Positions 60,280 through 64,000 of a stretch of DNA of 64,000 nucleotides are shown one piece after another. The position numbers and the translations under genes are program-made. How positions within the stretch are numbered: the first letter of the stretch is position 1; every line of letters starts with the position of its first letter. The notes beneath the pieces were generated by a model. That model was given only the letters and a program-made list of their open reading frames with translations, searched no databases and was not told the origin of the DNA. This DNA is from Marinobacterium halophilum (GTDB taxonomy: Bacteria; Pseudomonadota; Gammaproteobacteria; Pseudomonadales; Balneatricaceae): NCBI RefSeq assembly GCF_003014615.1, contig NZ_PYGI01000021.1, forward strand, positions 26,986 to 90,985, read 5' to 3'.

Positions 60280-61515
60280 ATGGCTTTATATGTGCAGAAG
60301 TACGGCGGCACCTCGGTAGGCTCGGTGGAGCGTATCCAGGCCGTCGCCGAAAAGGTAAAGGGGTTCCGCCAACGGGGTCATGATGTAGTGGTCGTGGTCT
60401 CCGCCATGAGTGGAGAAACCAACCGTTTGATCGGGCTGGCCAACGAAATACAGGCACGTCCTGACCCGCGAGAAATGGATGCTCTGGTCTCCACTGGCGA
60501 GCAGGTGACCATTGCGTTGCTGTGTATGGCACTCAAGCAGGCGGGTGTTGATGCCCGTTCCTATACGGGTGCTCAGGTACGTATTCTGACCGACCAGTAC
60601 CACACCAAGGCTCGGATTCAGGATATCGAAACCGAGCGCATGCGTGCCGATCTCGACCTGGGGCGTGTGGTCGTGGTGGCTGGATTCCAAGGTGTTGATT
60701 CTGAAGGCAATATTACCACGCTTGGTCGTGGTGGTTCAGACACGACCGGGGTAGCGTTAGCGGCCGCGTTGAAGGCTGACGAGTGTCAGATCTATACCGA
60801 TGTGGACGGTGTGTACACGACCGACCCACGGGTGGTTGAAGGCGCGCAGCGGCTGGAAAAGATTACCTTTGAAGAGATGCTGGAAATGGCCAGCCTGGGC
60901 TCCAAGGTATTACAGATCCGTGCCGTGGAATTTGCAGGCAAGTACAAGGTACCGTTGCGGGTATTGTCCAGTTTCCAGGACGGCCCGGGTACACTGATTA
61001 CGATAGAGGATGATGAGACTGTGGAAAAACCGGTTATCTCGGGTATAGCGTTCAACCGTGACGAGGCCAAACTGACCGTAGTCGGTGTGCCGGACATTCC
61101 CGGTGTGGCATCACGCATTCTTGGGCCGATCAGTCGTGCCAACATTGAAGTCGACATGATCGTGCAGAACATTGCTGCAGATAAAACAACGGACTTCACC
61201 TTCACTGTTCATAGAAACGACTATGATAAAGCTCAGCAAGTGCTGCAGCAGGTCGTGAAGGAACTGGGAGCGCGTGAGGCTGTCGTAAACAACAAGATTG
61301 CGAAAGTCTCTATTGTGGGCGTAGGTATGCGCTCACACGCAGGTGTTGCCAGCAAGATGTTTGATGCCCTGGCGGCTGAAAACATCAACATCCAGATGAT
61401 CTCGACATCCGAAATCAAAGTATCGGTTGTCATTGCCGAGAAATATCTGGAGCTGGCCGTACGTGCATTGCATTCAGCATTCGACCTGGACGCATCTGAT
61501 ACAGTCAGTGAGTAA
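60280..61515 (+). CDS. lysC: Aspartate kinase (lysine-sensitive type)
   Basis: Phosphorylates aspartate as the first step toward lysine, threonine and methionine. The 411-residue product starts with the kinase signature [24 protein letters not shown] [17 protein letters not shown] lies near residue 150, and two C-terminal ACT domains (about 265-330 and 345-405) give feedback inhibition. The length and layout match the monofunctional Pseudomonas type, not the fused ThrA/MetL enzymes. Order alaS-lysC-csrA is as in Pseudomonas. Confidence 0.97.
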   Translation: MALYVQKYGGTSVGSVERIQAVAEKVKGFRQRGHDVVVVVSAMSGETNRLIGLANEIQARPDPREMDALVSTGEQVTIALLCMALKQAGVDARSYTGAQVRILTDQYHTKARIQDIETERMRADLDLGRVVVVAGFQGVDSEGNITTLGRGGSDTTGVALAAALKADECQIYTDVDGVYTTDPRVVEGAQRLEKITFEEMLEMASLGSKVLQIRAVEFAGKYKVPLRVLSSFQDGPGTLITIEDDETVEKPVISGIAFNRDEAKLTVVGVPDIPGVASRILGPISRANIEVDMIVQNIAADKTTDFTFTVHRNDYDKAQQVLQQVVKELGAREAVVNNKIAKVSIVGVGMRSHAGVASKMFDALAAENINIQMISTSEIKVSVVIAEKYLELAVRALHSAFDLDASDTVSE

Positions 61516-61531
61516 CGACAGTATCGAATGA

Positions 61532-61573
61532 CGGGGGCACGCATCTGTTCTATAGTATGCGGTCAGGCCCCCG
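61532..61573 (+). terminator. Nested hairpin after lysC
   Basis: CGGGGGC (61532-61538) pairs with GCCCCCG (61567-61573), and inside it CGCAT pairs with ATGCG. No T run follows. The loop contains TATAGT, which could instead be a csrA -10 element, so the role is ambiguous. Confidence 0.4.
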
Positions 61574-61610
61574 CAAGCGGCTCGAAGCAGTCAGCACTCG
61601 CTATATACCT

Positions 61611-61693
61611 GGATGGTCGAAGGACATAAGGGTGGTGGGTGCGAACCTGTTTCAGCAATTCAGGATTCAGCGCCCAACAGGATAATTTAAGGA
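61611..61693 (+). promoter_or_regulatory. csrA leader with five GGA motifs
   Basis: GGA trinucleotides, the core of CsrA-binding sites, occur at 61611, 61622, 61663, 61680 and 61691. The last is the Shine-Dalgarno (AAGGAG), 9 bases before the csrA start. Such spacing is typical of mRNAs that CsrA represses directly, so autoregulation is inferred. Confidence 0.6.
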
Positions 61694-61702
61694 GAGCCAC
61701 AA

Positions 61703-61903
61703 ATGCTGATTCTAACCCGCCGTGTCGGCGAAACACTTATGGTTGGTGACGACGTCACTGTGACAGTTCTTGGTGTGAAGGGAAATCAGGTCCGTATTGG
61801 TGTCAATGCGCCCAAGGATGTTTCCGTACATCGTGAAGAGATTTACCAGCGTATTCAGCGTGAAAAATCACAGGACGGCGAACAAGGCGGCGAGCAAGAA
61901 TAA
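61703..61903 (+). CDS. csrA: Carbon storage regulator CsrA/RsmA
   Basis: RNA-binding post-transcriptional regulator of carbon flow, motility and biofilm. The 66-residue product starts [18 protein letters not shown], with the RNA-contacting Leu4 and Arg6 and the C-terminal [11 protein letters not shown] (Arg44 equivalent) of the dimer. The tail after the core is acidic and Gln/Gly-rich. A strong AAGGAGAG ribosome-binding site overlaps a probable CsrA site. Confidence 0.97.
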   Translation: MLILTRRVGETLMVGDDVTVTVLGVKGNQVRIGVNAPKDVSVHREEIYQRIQREKSQDGEQGGEQE

Positions 61904-61906
61904 GTT

Positions 61907-61934
61907 TTTTCAAAAAGATCTTTTCTTTTGAAAA
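61907..61934. other. AT-rich inverted repeat between csrA and tRNA-Ser
   Basis: TTTTCAAAA (61907-61915) and TTTTGAAAA (61926-61934) are perfect inverted copies. They may terminate csrA or act as an upstream element for the tRNA promoter; TACTAT (61944-61949) followed by TTGCGCC is a candidate -10 and GC-rich discriminator. Confidence 0.4.
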
Positions 61935-61967
61935 TCAATCTTGTACTATTTGCGCCGTTGTTGAGAC

Positions 61968-62055
61968 GGTGAGTTGGCCGAGTGGCTGAAGGCGCGCCCC
62001 TGCTAAGGGCGTATACCGCAAGGTATCGAGGGTTCGAATCCCTCACTCACCGCCA
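61968..62055 (+). tRNA. tRNA-Ser (anticodon GCT)
   Basis: Acceptor GGTGAGT pairs with ACTCACC, and CCA is encoded (62053-62055). The long variable arm (TACCGCAAGGTA) marks a serine tRNA, the anticodon GCT is at 62002-62004, and the T loop is GGTTCGAATCC. It reads AGC/AGU codons. Leads a four-tRNA cluster. Confidence 0.97.
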
Positions 62056-62062
62056 TTGATGT

Positions 62063-62139
62063 GCGCCCGTAGCTCAGCTGGATAGAGTACCTGGCTACGA
62101 ACCAGGCGGTCAGAGGTTCGAATCCTCTCGGGCGCACCA
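62063..62139 (+). tRNA. tRNA-Arg (anticodon ACG), copy 1
   Basis: A 77-base gene with acceptor GCGCCCG/CGGGCGC, D arm, anticodon ACG at 62097-62099 (A34 becomes inosine through TadA, reading CGU/CGC/CGA), GGTTCGAATCC T arm and encoded CCA. CGT and CGC dominate Arg codons in this window. Confidence 0.97.
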
Positions 62140-62170
62140 TATCAATGCAACAGCAAATGGAAACATGTGT

Positions 62171-62247
62171 GCGCCCGTAGCTCAGCTGGATAGAGTACCT
62201 GGCTACGAACCAGGCGGTCAGAGGTTCGAATCCTCTCGGGCGCACCA
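62171..62247 (+). tRNA. tRNA-Arg (anticodon ACG), copy 2
   Basis: Identical to copy 1 over all 77 bases, anticodon at 62205-62207. It is separated from copy 1 by 31 bases, so it is probably processed from the same transcript. Confidence 0.97.
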
Positions 62248-62268
62248 TCTTTTCTGTTTTTAGGGTAA

Positions 62269-62345
62269 GCGCCCGTAGCTCAGCTGGATAGAGTACCTGG
62301 CTACGAACCAGGCGGTCAGAGGTTCGAATCCTCTCGGGCGCACCA
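62269..62345 (+). tRNA. tRNA-Arg (anticodon ACG), copy 3
   Basis: Third identical 77-base copy, anticodon at 62303-62305, 21 bases after copy 2. No terminator hairpin is evident between it and thiI. Confidence 0.97.
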
Positions 62346-62431
62346 ACCCTTTCTAATTTATTCCCCCCCTTCTTAAGTCTTTCCATTACTACCCAGACGC
62401 TTAGTCTGATCCTCACTATTCCGGAATTACC

Positions 62432-63892
62432 ATGAAATTCATTGCCAAGCTGTTTCCCGAAATCACGATCAAAAGTCGTCCTGTACGTCGTCGTCAGATT
62501 CAGCGCCTGCAAAGCAATTTGCAAATTCTGCTCAAACGCATCGACAGTGCGATCAAGGTCAGTGCCTTTTGGGATAAGGTCGAGGTCAGCATTCCCGGTC
62601 AGAACGACGCGCTCTGTGAGCAGATCGTGGACGTGATGGAGCGAGTGCCGGGCATTCAGCAGTTTCTTGAAGTGAAGGAATACCCGCTGGTCGATTTTGA
62701 CGATACCTTCCAGTTGACGCGTGCAGCCTATGCCGAACGTCTGCGTGGCAAAACCTTCAAAGTTCGGGTCAAGCGTACCGGTCAGCATACCTTTACCTCT
62801 GTGGAGATGGAGCGTTATATCGGCGGTGGTCTGCGCGAGCATACCGAAGCGGCCGGTGTTGATGTGCGTAATCCACAGGTGTGGGTGGATCTGGAAATAC
62901 GTGATGAGACGCTGTTTGTCGTTACGGCGATTCATCAAGGACAGGGCGGCTATCCGCTGGGCACTCAAGAAGATGTGTTGTCTCTGATTTCCGGTGGTTT
63001 TGATTCGGTTGTATCGTCCTACATGACCATGCGGCGTGGCAGCAAGACCCATTTCCTGTTTTTCAACCTGGGTGGTCACGCACACGAGATCGGCGTCAAG
63101 CAGGTCGCGCTCTATCTGTGGCAGCGTTATGGCGCCTCTGCGCGCGTCAAGTTCGTCACCGTGCCGTTTGAAGAGGTAGTGGGTGAGATCCTGCAGTCGG
63201 TACACCATTCACACATGGGTGTTATCCTCAAGCGCATGATGATGCGAGCGGCTGACAAGGTGGCTGACCGGATGGAGTTGAACGCAATTGTCACGGGTGA
63301 AAGCGTTGCTCAGGTGTCCAGCCAGACCTTGCCGAACCTGCGTCTGATCGATGAAAGCTGCAACCATCTGGTATTGCGCCCGCTGGTCACCATGGACAAG
63401 CCTGACATTATCGACATTACTCGCCGTATCGGCGCGTTCGAATTTGCCAGTGCCATGCCGGAATATTGCGGTGTCATTTCCGACAAGCCAACCACACATG
63501 CCCGTCGTGAGCGTGTTGAAGCGGAAGAGAGCAATTTCGATTTTGAGGTGCTGGAGCGTGCCCTGGAGCAGGCGGAAGTGATCTCGATCGATGATATCGT
63601 CGAAAACCGCAATATCCATGGCGACATCGAGGCGATGACGCGTGTGGAAGCCCATCAGACGCTGATCGATATCCGCCCGCCACGTGATCAGGAGCGCAAG
63701 CCGCTCAACATGCCAGGCTGTGATGTCCGGGTGATCCCTTTCTACAAGCTGGAAACTGAATTCTCGCAGCTGTCTGCCGAGCGTGAGTACCTGCTCTATT
63801 GCGATAAGGGTGTTATGTCACAGATGCACGCCCAGCATTTGCATGAGCGCGGCCATGAAAACGTGAAAGTCTATCGTCCAGCCACTCATTGA
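62432..63892 (+). CDS. thiI: tRNA 4-thiouridine synthase ThiI
   Basis: Makes 4-thiouridine at tRNA position 8 and provides sulfur for thiamin thiazole. The 486-residue product has an N-terminal ferredoxin-like domain and THUMP domain (about 60-165), then a PP-loop ATPase with SLISGGFDS near residue 188. The conserved Cys in MPEYCGVISDKPT and a C-terminal rhodanese domain with catalytic Cys in LYCDKGVMSQMHA follow. The rhodanese domain makes it the long E. coli form. ATG 62432 has GGA 6 bases upstream. Directly after the tRNA cluster. Confidence 0.97.
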   Translation: MKFIAKLFPEITIKSRPVRRRQIQRLQSNLQILLKRIDSAIKVSAFWDKVEVSIPGQNDALCEQIVDVMERVPGIQQFLEVKEYPLVDFDDTFQLTRAAYAERLRGKTFKVRVKRTGQHTFTSVEMERYIGGGLREHTEAAGVDVRNPQVWVDLEIRDETLFVVTAIHQGQGGYPLGTQEDVLSLISGGFDSVVSSYMTMRRGSKTHFLFFNLGGHAHEIGVKQVALYLWQRYGASARVKFVTVPFEEVVGEILQSVHHSHMGVILKRMMMRAADKVADRMELNAIVTGESVAQVSSQTLPNLRLIDESCNHLVLRPLVTMDKPDIIDITRRIGAFEFASAMPEYCGVISDKPTTHARRERVEAEESNFDFEVLERALEQAEVISIDDIVENRNIHGDIEAMTRVEAHQTLIDIRPPRDQERKPLNMPGCDVRVIPFYKLETEFSQLSAEREYLLYCDKGVMSQMHAQHLHERGHENVKVYRPATH

Positions 63893-63905
63893 GTGGCTTT
63901 TTTTT
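63880..63905 (+). terminator. Rho-independent terminator overlapping the thiI stop
   Basis: AGCCACTC and GAGTGGCT pair around the stop codon and run into eight T bases. Confidence 0.88.
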
Positions 63906-63978
63906 GGCTATGTCTGAGTAAACTGTTGAAGATCTGCCATTCTTAAAGTATTAGCCATAAGCTTTAAGGGTGGCCGCT

Positions 63979-64000
63979 ATGAAAAACGCCCCATTTCAGC
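63979..64000 (+). CDS. Possible start of a further gene, cut by the window end
   Basis: ATG 63979 follows AAGGGTGG with suitable spacing and opens MKNAPFQ before the window ends. Too short to identify. Confidence 0.3.

Noticed and set aside
61551..61556. TATAGT in the lysC-csrA hairpin loop as a definite csrA promoter
   Set aside because: No matching -35 at a normal distance, and it lies within a strong hairpin; mentioned only as a possibility.
62063..62345. Three regularly spaced identical repeats considered as a CRISPR-like array
   Set aside because: Each unit folds as a complete tRNA-Arg with encoded CCA; spacers are short and unequal, and no cas genes are present.
62003..63208. A 401-codon minus-strand frame with a repeated RPRGFEPLTAWFVARYS segment
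   Set aside because: The repeated segment is the reverse complement of the tandem tRNA-Arg genes, a well-known source of false proteins; the rest is antisense to thiI.

Overview
The window is chromosomal core sequence from a gammaproteobacterium, most likely a marine or halophilic member of the Oceanospirillales/Pseudomonadales side of the class. The gene order supports this: holD-rimI, prfC-yjjV, map-glnD facing rpsB-tsf-pyrH-frr-uppS-cdsA-rseP-bamA-skp-lpxD-fabZ-lpxA-lpxB-rnhB-dnaE-accA-tilS-pyrG-eno-ftsB-truD-surE-pcm-nlpD-rpoS-fdxA, and recA-recX-alaS-lysC-csrA-tRNA-Ser-tRNA-Arg. A FabY-type ketoacyl synthase, a RegB/RegA (RoxS/RoxR) pair and FlgT/FlgP-like flagellar proteins fit the same group. 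I saw no prophage, insertion sequence, CRISPR array or integrated element.

Layout. 0-3.6 kb: leuA, a holD-like gene overlapping rimI, and an orphan CbiM-like membrane protein. 3.6-10 kb: the redox two-component system regBA reads leftward. A BCCT transporter reads rightward, followed by a cyclic-nucleotide/CBS/nucleotidyltransferase (DUF294) protein coupled to a DEDDh exonuclease. 10.0-10.5 kb is the only gap over 300 bases; it holds what looks like the last ~30 codons of a dead chemotaxis receptor gene and a structured prfC leader. 10.5-16.4 kb: prfC, a TatD-family hydrolase, an unknown lipoprotein, fabY, an OmpA-family lipoprotein and a ZapB-like protein. 16.4-20.8 kb: a compact envelope cluster of FlgT-like, LpoA-like, LysM/TsaP-like and FlgP-like genes. 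20.9-46.6 kb: the nitrogen-sensor glnD, map, and the long translation/envelope/lipid A/replication block ending at eno. 46.6-52.6 kb: ftsB, truD, surE, pcm, a DUF368 transporter, nlpD, rpoS and fdxA. 52.6-64 kb: mutS, pncC, SOS-controlled recA-recX, alaS, lysC, csrA, one tRNA-Ser, three identical tRNA-Arg genes and thiI. The window ends at the probable start of another gene.

The most notable feature is an absence. The block lacks dxr, normally between cdsA and rseP, and also lacks ispD and ispF, normally between ftsB and truD. Both junctions are clean (8 and 2 bases). Three enzymes of the non-mevalonate isoprenoid route are therefore missing from two separate conserved sites, which suggests either coordinated pathway replacement, for example by the mevalonate route, or relocation. 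Second, the FlgT/FlgP cluster contains an LpoA-like protein without a lipobox and a LysM protein built like the pilus factor TsaP. Together they could form a flagellar outer-ring and peptidoglycan-remodelling module. Many genes overlap or nearly touch and start with GTG or TTG, so translational coupling appears to be widely used.
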